Assembly: GCA_009785705.1 (NCBI GenBank)
Contig: WQVS01000082.1
Span: 1 to 6,277 of the forward strand
Length of the DNA: 6,277 nucleotides
Source: Coriobacteriia bacterium
Lineage (GTDB): Bacteria > Actinomycetota > Coriobacteriia > WRKU01 > WQUG01
Direction of reading: 5' to 3'
Numbering within the stretch: position 1 is the first letter of the stretch; each line of letters opens with the position of its first letter. Shown piece by piece: positions 1 to 5,197 of the stretch. The translations under genes were made by a program, and so were the position numbers. A model generated the notes under the pieces. It did not search any database, was not told the origin of the DNA, and worked only from the letters and a program-made list of their open reading frames with translations.

Positions 1-49
1 CAAGCTGGCCAAATCTTATTAATTAGAAATATCTGGTGCGCACGATAAA

Positions 50-56
50 GGAAGGA
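50..56 (+). promoter_or_regulatory. Ribosome binding site of the VanZ-like gene
   Basis: GGAAGGA lies 10 nt before the ATG at 67 and supports that start rather than the internal Met at codon 7. No convincing promoter is visible in the 66 bases upstream, so the promoter may lie before the window. Confidence 0.6.
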
Positions 57-66
57 TGCCACTTAG

Positions 67-1194
67 ATGAATGAGTTATTTGCAATGACTTTCGGCAGAG
101 TATTTTTTACCCTGGCAAGTGCCCCCATGGCAACTGTAATGGCAGTCTGCTCAGCTTTTGCGCTCTGCCTGCTCTTTCAGGTAACTTTGCTCCGCTCTGC
201 AAACAGGGCAACGGAAAAATCTTTAAGAGCAGCACATTTTGTGTGGGTTGCTCTCTTTATCTTGTATTTGATGACAGTGTATCGCCTCACGGGCATTGGC
301 ACTTTGCACGGCATTATTGAGACAGGCATCAGAATTGTCCCAGAAACTATTCACCTGATTCCCTTTATGTCTTTTGCAGATGGGCTTTACGGCCTTCTCT
401 TCTTTGCTCTCAATATACTAATGACAATACCTTTGGGACTCTTTTTGGCATCCCTATGGCCAACACTGAGATCTTATAAGTACATTGCCCTAATAGGGTT
501 CTTTTTCTCACTTTCGATTGAGTTAAGTCAGCTTTTTACCATGAGGGGCACGAATGTAGATGATTTGATAGCTAATACTTTCGGAGCAGTGCTTGGATAT
601 ATGCTCTTTAAACTGATTAGCAATTATTGCGCAAAGAGGTACAGCAAGAAAAGCGAACGCAAAAGATTACAGCAGCAAAAAAGAACACAGGCAAGAGAAC
701 TTGCACTTTCAAGGTCGAGAATTCTCCGCAATGAAGGTATTGCCTATGTGGCACTGTCATTTCTCGGCATGTTTTTGCTCTATAGCCCCAACGTGGTCAC
801 TCACATTGATGAGCAAATTGGACTTCCAGGAGTCGTCATCCATGCCGTCGTCTATGATTATGACTCAGAGAACAGTCATGCTACTGGTACGGTGCTAGAG
901 CTTGACGGTGATAGCCTTATAATTGAAGTGATTAAAACAGAGGAATTCGACGGAGGAACACTGGCAGTAAGTACCGACGACACCTTGCGAATATATTTCA
1001 CAGAGAATACTACGGTCGATATACAGCGTCTAGATGAGCACGGAGCAGCTTTCCCTGTAGCCGTAGGGACAAATCCATTAGACATTAAGCAAGGCGACAT
1101 AATAGATGTCTATTTCGAAGAAGCTTCACTCAACCCAAGCAATTCCAGTCCGCAAAATCCAGCGAAACATATAAACGCCCAACGTCTGCCATAG
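67..1194 (+). CDS. VanZ-like family membrane protein with C-terminal extracytoplasmic domain
   Basis: The protein has 375 residues. The VanZ-like domain (about residues 55-186) is recognised by the LIPF motif (97-100), the N-[IL]-L-x3-P-L-G helix (116-124), the S-x-E-L-S-Q motif (150-155) and the R-G-T-N-V-D-D-L-x-x-N-T-x-G-x-x-L-G-Y signature (160-178). Hydrophobic segments lie at about 21-42, 56-74, 108-131, 138-154, 167-185 and 225-241. A strongly basic linker (189-221, many K/R/Q) is probably cytoplasmic. Residues 243-375 follow the last helix and look soluble and beta-rich, ending in a polar Asn/Ser/Pro tail; by the positive-inside rule they should face outside. VanZ itself gives low-level teicoplanin resistance in Tn1546, but most homologues have no known function, so a resistance role should not be assumed. 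The gene stands alone; no clear terminator follows it. Confidence 0.88.
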   Translation: MNELFAMTFGRVFFTLASAPMATVMAVCSAFALCLLFQVTLLRSANRATEKSLRAAHFVWVALFILYLMTVYRLTGIGTLHGIIETGIRIVPETIHLIPFMSFADGLYGLLFFALNILMTIPLGLFLASLWPTLRSYKYIALIGFFFSLSIELSQLFTMRGTNVDDLIANTFGAVLGYMLFKLISNYCAKRYSKKSERKRLQQQKRTQARELALSRSRILRNEGIAYVALSFLGMFLLYSPNVVTHIDEQIGLPGVVIHAVVYDYDSENSHATGTVLELDGDSLIIEVIKTEEFDGGTLAVSTDDTLRIYFTENTTVDIQRLDEHGAAFPVAVGTNPLDIKQGDIIDVYFEEASLNPSNSSPQNPAKHINAQRLP

Positions 1195-1276
1195 GTCTCC
1201 AGCACCACTAAATTACATTAAAGATTGACTCCGAAATCGAAACACACTTGAATTTCTAAGTATCTGGGAGAGCATG

Positions 1277-1298
1277 TATAATTTTTAAAATTGCAATT
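1277..1298 (+). promoter_or_regulatory. Possible promoter -10 box and adjacent palindrome upstream of the lipoprotein gene
   Basis: A perfect TATAAT lies at 1277-1282, but the -35 at 17-nt spacing (TTCTAA, 1254-1259) is poor. Directly downstream, at the expected start site, is the perfect 10-bp palindrome AATTGCAATT (1289-1298), a possible operator. Use of this promoter would give a leader of about 190 nt before the gene at 1482. A second weak candidate is TTGAAA (1317-1322), 16 nt, TAGATT (1339-1344). Neither is certain. Confidence 0.35.
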
Positions 1299-1353
1299 GG
1301 GGCGACTTTGCTCTAATTGAAACTAGATCGGACTTGAATAGATTCCGCTAGCT

Positions 1354-1374
1354 TAGCAGGAGCGTTTCCTGTTG
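1354..1374 (+). other. Small hairpin in the leader of the lipoprotein gene
   Basis: CAGGA (1357-1361) and TCCTG (1367-1371) are complementary around a 5-nt loop. G-U and A-U pairs extend the stem to about 8 bp. No T-tract follows, so it is not a standard terminator. It may be leader structure or chance. The rest of the 1195-1481 gap shows nothing else beyond the promoter candidates and a very short upstream ORF. Confidence 0.25.
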
Positions 1375-1470
1375 CGCCGTCGGCAAATGTTATCCTACTA
1401 TCTGTGAAAATATGCAGGATTAGGGGTAGAACTATCTCATGATTTTGCTATCGATTTGTTTGCTTATATA

Positions 1471-1476
1471 GAGAGG
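1471..1476 (+). promoter_or_regulatory. Ribosome binding site of the DUF1266 lipoprotein
   Basis: GAGAGG lies 5 nt before the ATG at 1482. Its first base is also the last base of the stop codon of a 10-codon upstream ORF (1439-1471). Confidence 0.6.
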
Positions 1477-1481
1477 TAAAT

Positions 1482-2372
1482 ATGAGAAAGTTTGGACTGC
1501 TACTACTTATGATTGTGTGTTGTTTTGCTGTGACGGGGTGCGGCGCACTTCTTCTGTACATGACTGCATCAGAAGATGTGGTTACTCCTGAGGAGCGAAC
1601 CCCCAGAGCTCCCAGAACAGAGGCAACGGCTTCTGAGTCTGAACTTTCCCGACATTTGACCTCAAGCAGAATGCGCTCCTTTGAGGAAGAGCATGCAGTG
1701 TCAGCAGAGCAAGAGCGTTACCTGGCATTCGGGGCTTTTGTTATGACGAACAATCAGGAATCTATCCGCGTTTTTGAATTGGACTGGTCTTCCTTTTCAG
1801 CCGGAAGGATATTGAGCAATTTTTGGAGCATTGAAGACCGTGAGTCAGCAATCACACAGCTAGAATTTCTAGCGAATGCTGATGGACAATCTCCCAGAGC
1901 AGATGAAATATTCAACACCTTTGTTAAGCAGGGTTATACCCATCCATTAAGCGGAGCTGATTTCCGCGTGCATGAATCTGCCCTCGAATATGCAACACAA
2001 AGCCAAGTCAATGATGGACTAAGGGCCTATGAAGGCGCAAAGGCATTACTGACAGAATCCTTCGGCTTTACTGAAGAGGAGCTTTTGGATATCCCCACAT
2101 TGGTTGCTTGGGATTATGGCAGGGTGGCAATCATTGCCAGATATGGTGTCCAAGCAGGCTTCCTCGAAGAGGATGAGGTATGGGACTACCTAAAAAGGGC
2201 TGCTGATAGCGCTGCGGAGAATTATGATTCATGGAGAGAGTACACCGCCGCCCATATACTGGGGCGCGCCCTTGCTTTTGGCAACCCCTCAGATGATTTT
2301 GAAGATGTGCTCGACTTCTTGCTAAACCACCCAGAAAGTTCATTTCAAACAATAGACTTCCACATTGAATAG
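1482..2372 (+). CDS. Lipoprotein with DUF1266 domain
   Basis: The protein has 296 residues. The N-terminus is a lipoprotein signal: M-R-K, a hydrophobic core at 4-17, then the lipobox V-T-G-C with the lipidated cysteine at 20. It should be exported and anchored to the outer face of the membrane. Residues 30-75 are a polar Thr/Ser/Glu/Arg-rich linker. Residues 76-265 match the DUF1266 pattern: W-x-I-x5-A-x3-L-x-x-L (115-130), then A-W-D-Y-G-R (209-214), A-R-Y-G-x-x-A-G-F-L (219-228), E-x-W (232-234), S-W-R-E-Y (250-254) and L-G-R (260-262). The function of DUF1266 is unknown. Most relatives I recall lack a lipoprotein signal, so surface display is notable but not unique. The signal peptide fixes the start. 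It appears to be a single-gene unit. Confidence 0.85.
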   Translation: MRKFGLLLLMIVCCFAVTGCGALLLYMTASEDVVTPEERTPRAPRTEATASESELSRHLTSSRMRSFEEEHAVSAEQERYLAFGAFVMTNNQESIRVFELDWSSFSAGRILSNFWSIEDRESAITQLEFLANADGQSPRADEIFNTFVKQGYTHPLSGADFRVHESALEYATQSQVNDGLRAYEGAKALLTESFGFTEEELLDIPTLVAWDYGRVAIIARYGVQAGFLEEDEVWDYLKRAADSAAENYDSWREYTAAHILGRALAFGNPSDDFEDVLDFLLNHPESSFQTIDFHIE

Positions 2373-2380
2373 GTTTGGGT

Positions 2381-2462
2381 AGCCCAGCACTTCAAATTGC
2401 CTAGGTTTCGCACGATTGGCAATCAGCCAAATTTGAAGATTCTCGCCCAGCAGCTCAGGGCT
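2381..2462. repeat. Nested inverted repeats after the lipoprotein gene
   Basis: The outer arms are AGCCC (2381-2385) and GGGCT (2458-2462). Inside is a perfect 9-bp pair, CTTCAAATT (2390-2398) with AATTTGAAG (2430-2438). At the centre, TTGGC (2416-2420) and GCCAA (2426-2430) form a 5-bp stem with a 5-nt loop. GCCCAGCA also occurs twice directly (2382-2389, 2445-2452). No T-run follows, so it is not a classical intrinsic terminator. It may be a 3' structure of the lipoprotein mRNA or a protein site. Confidence 0.4.
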
Positions 2463-2493
2463 GTACTAGTACTTGTCGCAAATTTCTAATGGT

Positions 2494-2522
2494 TTGACGG
2501 GGTTTTTGGATTCCACTATACT
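2494..2522 (+). promoter_or_regulatory. Strong sigma-A-type promoter for the two-gene membrane operon
   Basis: TTGACG (-35, 2494-2499), a spacer of exactly 17 nt and TATACT (-10, 2517-2522) give 5/6 matches in each box. Transcription should begin near 2529, leaving a leader of about 88 nt before the ATG at 2617. This is the best promoter in the window. It is read from sequence only. Confidence 0.7.
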
Positions 2523-2543
2523 ACATTATATAAGTAATGTAGT
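2520..2543. promoter_or_regulatory. Inverted-repeat operator over the -10 box and start site
   Basis: The perfect arms ACTACATTA (2520-2528) and TAATGTAGT (2535-2543) are separated by 6 nt. The left arm overlaps the -10 box and the right arm lies just past the expected start site, which is the usual position for a dimeric repressor. The arms are too A/T-rich to suggest a terminator. No regulator gene lies in the window, so the family cannot be named. Confidence 0.6.
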
Positions 2544-2598
2544 TAATTGTGCAAAGCAGGAGGCAGGAATCGTCCAAGTCTACCCTGCCAAAACACAA

Positions 2599-2607
2599 GG
2601 GGGAGGG
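2599..2607 (+). promoter_or_regulatory. Ribosome binding site of the first membrane gene
   Basis: A purine-rich GGGGGAGGG ends 9 nt before the ATG at 2617 and supports that start. A better Shine-Dalgarno match, AGGAGG at 2558-2563, has no start codon at a usable distance. Confidence 0.55.
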
Positions 2608-2616
2608 TGACCAGTC

Positions 2617-3300
2617 ATGAAGCAAGCTGCATCGAGTCGAGAAGATTTAACTATCTTTGACAATAATCGCCGTGCGCTTGGTGCCCATTTTGTTCTTTCT
2701 TTGGTGGGATTAGCAGTATTTTCTACAATAGCATGGATTCTTCCATCTGACCCATTTGTCGATTTCTCAGACATGAGGTTTATAGATACAATTCCATGGC
2801 TCATTGGGATTATTGGGTCAATGGCTGCCTATGTCGGATACGGATATTTTCGTCTTGAGCCCACTGAAGCGAGGGCTGACCTATCTGTTCGCTGGATAAC
2901 TTATGTAATCATGGGCTTTGCTGCCCTGTGTATCCTTGCAATTTCGTCGATATGGATTGCAGACTCAATCTTCGGAGACGGACATCCTCTGGGGGTATTA
3001 GCAGTGCTCTATGTTCCTATCGCACCTCTATTTAACTCACTTTCTTTTGGTATATTCGGCTTGGTAGCCTTTCCTTTTTCTGAGCTACTTTCTGAACCAG
3101 CTGGGGCAATTTTTACTATTGGAACCTTCTTCATCGCATCATTTTTGCCACCTGGCTTATTCTGTCTAGGTATGCAGCTACGAAGACGCTATCCCTATAA
3201 GGAAAAAGAGTATCCCAAAGCACCCCACAATGACCACGAAGGAGAGGGCGACCAGCCCTGGCCAATCTCTGCCATTGAAGTGGGGGAGCAGAAGCCATGA
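2617..3300 (+). CDS. Unrecognised multi-pass membrane protein (first gene of pair)
   Basis: I do not recognise this 227-residue protein. The N-terminus (1-21) is polar with R18-R19. Hydrophobic segments lie at about 22-42, 59-78, 93-115, a long stretch at 125-155, and 164-185, followed by R189-R190-R191 and a polar acidic tail (194-227). The positive-inside rule puts both ends in the cytoplasm, with four full helices; the 125-155 stretch would then be a re-entrant or two-pass segment on the outer side. There is no signal peptide, catalytic motif or nucleotide-binding loop. The stop overlaps the next start (ATGA at 3297-3300), so the two are probably translationally coupled. It starts downstream of a strong promoter with a palindromic operator. 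The next protein has the same layout, which suggests the two are distant paralogues that may form a heteromer. Confidence 0.8.
   Translation: MKQAASSREDLTIFDNNRRALGAHFVLSLVGLAVFSTIAWILPSDPFVDFSDMRFIDTIPWLIGIIGSMAAYVGYGYFRLEPTEARADLSVRWITYVIMGFAALCILAISSIWIADSIFGDGHPLGVLAVLYVPIAPLFNSLSFGIFGLVAFPFSELLSEPAGAIFTIGTFFIASFLPPGLFCLGMQLRRRYPYKEKEYPKAPHNDHEGEGDQPWPISAIEVGEQKP
3282..3288 (+). promoter_or_regulatory. Ribosome binding site inside the first membrane gene
   Basis: GGGGGAG ends 8 nt before the ATG at 3297, within the coding end of the upstream gene. With the 4-nt overlap this is a typical translational-coupling arrangement. Confidence 0.55.
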
Positions 3301-4055
3301 GCAGCGACTACGACAAGCTGAACTCTGGATTTACCGAAGTTGTGGATTTTGTCGAACCAGAACCTAAGGATTCTCGACTTGCTTCCACTGTTGTTCCTGT
3401 CTGTACCAAGGAGCAAATCGAGAGAGCAAGAAATAAGGCAGTGATGAACCCTCATGAGCTGCGGCGTGTATTGTGGAGAAATAATGCGCTGGCACTTACA
3501 ATCCACATTCTTTTGGGCGGCTCGCTTCTTATGCTTTTGGATAGGATTCCTGCAGGAACAGTCTTCGCAAGTGTGCTTACTGTAGTTATTTTCACTCTCT
3601 TCTTTGTGTCTATGTTTGCGATTGCTGTGTACCCTATATTGGGCTTTGCCTTACTTAAGCCGCTTCCGCGGAGAAACTTCCTATCGGTAGCTGCGCCAGC
3701 AGTCTTCTTGGCAATAATTGCCCTGATAGATTTTGCAATTGCGCCTCTGCCACCAGAGGCGGGCATACTTACTGGAGGCTTCAATCATATAGCGGTTTGT
3801 GGGTTCTGCCATATCCTTGGTCCTGGGATACCGCTATGGGGTCTTGATGCTTTGCTTGCTCCGCTGACCAGACTAATTGCGCCAGTAGAGTACATGATGA
3901 ATCCTCTCACTATGCTGATTGCGGCCCTCTATCCCTCCTTGCTGCTTTACTTGGGTATACGTATAAGAATCAAGCGACAGAAGGTAGCAGCAAATTCTCT
4001 CTGTCGTTGTGCAGATTGTCAAAGTGCAATACAGGAACACGAGAGTGAAGTCTAG
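3297..4055 (+). CDS. Unrecognised multi-pass membrane protein with CXXCH and Cys-rich tail (second gene of pair)
   Basis: I do not recognise this 252-residue protein. It has a polar N-terminal region (1-60) with basic residues just before the first helix (R56, R57, R61). Hydrophobic segments lie at about 64-81, 88-120, 130-149, a mixed segment at 156-195, and 203-221. Basic loops K121-R126 and R222-K229 put both ends in the cytoplasm and leave 150-202 outside or re-entrant. That loop carries C168-G-F-C171-H172, a CXXCH pattern. The cytoplasmic tail carries C236-x-C238-x-x-C241. No enzyme family is evident. The last helix and flanking sequence (A-L-Y-P-x-L-L-x-Y-L-G-x-x-x-R) resemble the end of the upstream protein (S-F-L-P-P-G-L-F-C-L-G-x-x-x-R). 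It is co-transcribed with that gene through an ATGA overlap. Confidence 0.8.
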   Translation: MSSDYDKLNSGFTEVVDFVEPEPKDSRLASTVVPVCTKEQIERARNKAVMNPHELRRVLWRNNALALTIHILLGGSLLMLLDRIPAGTVFASVLTVVIFTLFFVSMFAIAVYPILGFALLKPLPRRNFLSVAAPAVFLAIIALIDFAIAPLPPEAGILTGGFNHIAVCGFCHILGPGIPLWGLDALLAPLTRLIAPVEYMMNPLTMLIAALYPSLLLYLGIRIRIKRQKVAANSLCRCADCQSAIQEHESEV

Positions 4056-4078
4056 GCAACTAAATGAATCTTTAGCCT
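4054..4078 (+). terminator. Weak hairpin at the end of the membrane operon
   Basis: AGGC (4054-4057) pairs with GCCT (4075-4078), and TAAA (4061-4064) with TTTA (4071-4074), with a 3-nt bulge and a 6-nt loop. A T-rich stretch (TGTTTTCCTTT) begins only about 9 nt later. The stem includes the end of the stop codon. As a terminator it is poor; read-through into the DUF948-alaS unit is possible. Confidence 0.25.
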
Positions 4079-4096
4079 CAATCTAATGTTTTCCTT

Positions 4097-4105
4097 TGCT
4101 AGAAT
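4097..4105 (+). promoter_or_regulatory. Extended -10 promoter of the DUF948-alaS unit
   Basis: TGCTAGAAT is an extended -10 element (TG, one base, TAGAAT with 5/6 match). No good -35 is seen at 17-18 nt spacing, as is usual for extended -10 promoters. Transcription would start near 4112, giving a leader of about 95 nt. Confidence 0.5.
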
Positions 4106-4109
4106 AAGA

Positions 4110-4182
4110 AGTTACGTGCAAAACGTGATTCTGTGCGTAACTGCGGCCTACGTTGCTTTATGTAGGCTACCTGTGAAGCAAT
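4110..4182 (+). other. Structured leader before DUF948-alaS, possible pseudoknot
   Basis: Hairpin I pairs 4110-4120 with 4132-4142 (11 bp, two G-U pairs, 11-nt loop). Hairpin II pairs GCCTACGT (4146-4153) with ATGTAGGC (4160-4167), with one G-U pair and a 6-nt loop. That loop, TGCTTT (4154-4159), is complementary to GAAGCA (4175-4180), which allows an H-type pseudoknot ending 15 nt before the Shine-Dalgarno. No T-run follows, so any control would act on translation. I cannot match it to a known riboswitch class or to a T-box. Confidence 0.4.
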
Positions 4183-4194
4183 ACGATTGAGCTT

Positions 4195-4200
4195 AAGGAG
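4195..4200 (+). promoter_or_regulatory. Ribosome binding site of the DUF948 gene
   Basis: AAGGAG lies 6 nt before the ATG at 4207, a near-ideal site that fixes the start. Confidence 0.75.
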
Positions 4201-4206
4201 AATAGT

Positions 4207-5154
4207 ATGTTTGATTCATTTACTTGGGAGGGACTTCTCCCTTTCATGCGCGTCCTTCTTTTTGCAGGCGGTATTGCTGCGCTGATTGCTCTCGTTTTTG
4301 CCTTACGCAATTTGTCACAGCTACTGGCAAGCACAAAGCGCACAATGGATGAGGCTGAAAAGTCTCTAAAGGAATTGCGCCCCGTTATCGAAAAAACAAA
4401 CACTACTGTTGAACAACTAAACGCTCAATTAGGACATATTGACGTCATCTTGACCAATGTGGGAAATGCTAGCAATAAGGTAGCCCACACTGCAGAGGCG
4501 GCCAGCAATGTCATGCAGACTCCTATCGACTTTATTACCGGACTTGCTGACAAGTTCTCTCGTGGCTGGAAAGAGCGTCAGGCTGATGCAGAAGATGCCG
4601 CAGCAGAAACGGCAGGCACAACAGCACAACAGGTACCATCTGGGCAAGCAGTAGCCAGTACTTCCAGCAGCCAGGCAACAACTCCTGCATCACCACAACC
4701 ACAGAGCCAGACTCCTGTCGCAGCGCAGCAAGCAAGCCCAAATCAAGCTACGGCGGCTCCACAGCAGGCAGTACCACAGGTGCCACCGACAGCGGCTCCA
4801 CAACCAGTGCCGCAAACGCCAGCACAGCCTTCGCAGGCTCAACCTCCACTTATGCAATCGACAGCGCAAGTGTTGTCCGAACAGCAGGCAATCCCTGCAG
4901 CAATTCCGCAAATGCCACCAATAGTGCAAGAACCCCCAGCACAACCAGTGCCTGCGCAGCCAGCATCTACACAGCCAGAGCCCTCTACATCTCCGCAGGC
5001 ATTCTTGATTCCACAAGACCAGCCTGCTGTACAAGCTGCCGTACCACAGCAGCCAATTCCGACTTCGCTCTCTCAGGATCAAACCACGGTAATGCAGGCA
5101 GTTCCACAGGTTCCACCTACAGCACCCTCAGCATCTTCAGCATTTAAGAACTAA
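4207..5154 (+). CDS. DUF948 membrane-anchored coiled-coil protein with long Pro/Gln/Ala tail
   Basis: The protein has 315 residues. A single N-terminal membrane helix (about 13-33) is followed by a mostly helical, coiled-coil-like region (34-118) with the spacing typical of DUF948, e.g. T-x-x-x-M-D-E-A-E-K-S-L-K-E-L-R-P-V-I-E-K, and alternating Asn/Thr/Val/Leu heptads. From about residue 125 to the end the protein is a low-complexity tail of Pro, Gln, Ala, Ser and Thr with almost no charge after about residue 133, predicted disordered. DUF948 proteins are usually 100-160 residues, so the tail more than doubles the length. A Q-A-V-P-Q-V-P-P-T-A unit occurs at 187-196 and again at 297-306. The family (which I recall includes B. 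subtilis YtxG) has no established biochemical role. It lies 43 bp upstream of alaS with no promoter or terminator between, so the two probably share a transcript. The tail side is likely cytoplasmic, but orientation is uncertain. Confidence 0.82.
   Translation: MFDSFTWEGLLPFMRVLLFAGGIAALIALVFALRNLSQLLASTKRTMDEAEKSLKELRPVIEKTNTTVEQLNAQLGHIDVILTNVGNASNKVAHTAEAASNVMQTPIDFITGLADKFSRGWKERQADAEDAAAETAGTTAQQVPSGQAVASTSSSQATTPASPQPQSQTPVAAQQASPNQATAAPQQAVPQVPPTAAPQPVPQTPAQPSQAQPPLMQSTAQVLSEQQAIPAAIPQMPPIVQEPPAQPVPAQPASTQPEPSTSPQAFLIPQDQPAVQAAVPQQPIPTSLSQDQTTVMQAVPQVPPTAPSASSAFKN
4764..5123 (+). repeat. Two copies of a 30-bp direct repeat in the DUF948 tail
   Basis: Positions 4764-4793 and 5094-5123 match at 27 of 30 bases, and the encoded Q-A-V-P-Q-V-P-P-T-A is identical. 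The mismatches fall at third codon positions or are otherwise silent, so selection or recent duplication is possible. Shorter CAG/CCA-rich units fill the region between. Confidence 0.6.
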
Positions 5155-5182
5155 GTAAAAATCAGTCCCACGAATCGTACCT

Positions 5183-5186
5183 AGGA
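5183..5186 (+). promoter_or_regulatory. Weak ribosome binding site of alaS
   Basis: AGGA lies 11 nt before the ATG at 5198, a rather long spacing. No in-frame start exists between the upstream in-frame TAA (5156-5158) and 5198, so the start stands despite the weak site. Coupling to DUF948 translation across 43 bp is possible but not shown. Confidence 0.4.
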
Positions 5187-5197
5187 AACAGTTAAAC

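Noticed and set aside
56..70. Four-codon ORF ending in an ATGA overlap with the VanZ-like start
   Set aside because: It is too short and too close to the ribosome binding site to distinguish from chance.
701..1100. Short ORFs in other frames inside the VanZ-like gene
   Set aside because: They are shadows of the long reading frame and have no independent support.
1225..1253. TTGACT as a -35 box after the VanZ-like gene
   Set aside because: At 16-19 nt spacing there is no acceptable -10; the 17-nt position reads TTGAAT.
3195..3784. Minus-strand ORFs of 103 and 110 codons opposite the membrane pair
   Set aside because: They overlap clear + strand genes with membrane-protein composition and good ribosome binding sites, and show no domain of their own.
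3798..3812. Calling the second membrane protein a cytochrome c
   Set aside because: A single CXXCH in a hydrophobic context is not enough, and no other haem protein feature is present.
4110..4200. T-box or known riboswitch before the synthetase gene
   Set aside because: The leader is only about 95 nt, I see no conserved T-box sequence or terminator/antiterminator pair, and no known aptamer core is recognised.
4690..5082. Minus-strand ORF of 130 codons rich in Leu, Arg, Trp and Cys
   Set aside because: It is the reverse reading of the CAG/CCA-rich repeat tail of the DUF948 gene; the biased composition is explained by that, and no ribosome binding site or domain is seen.
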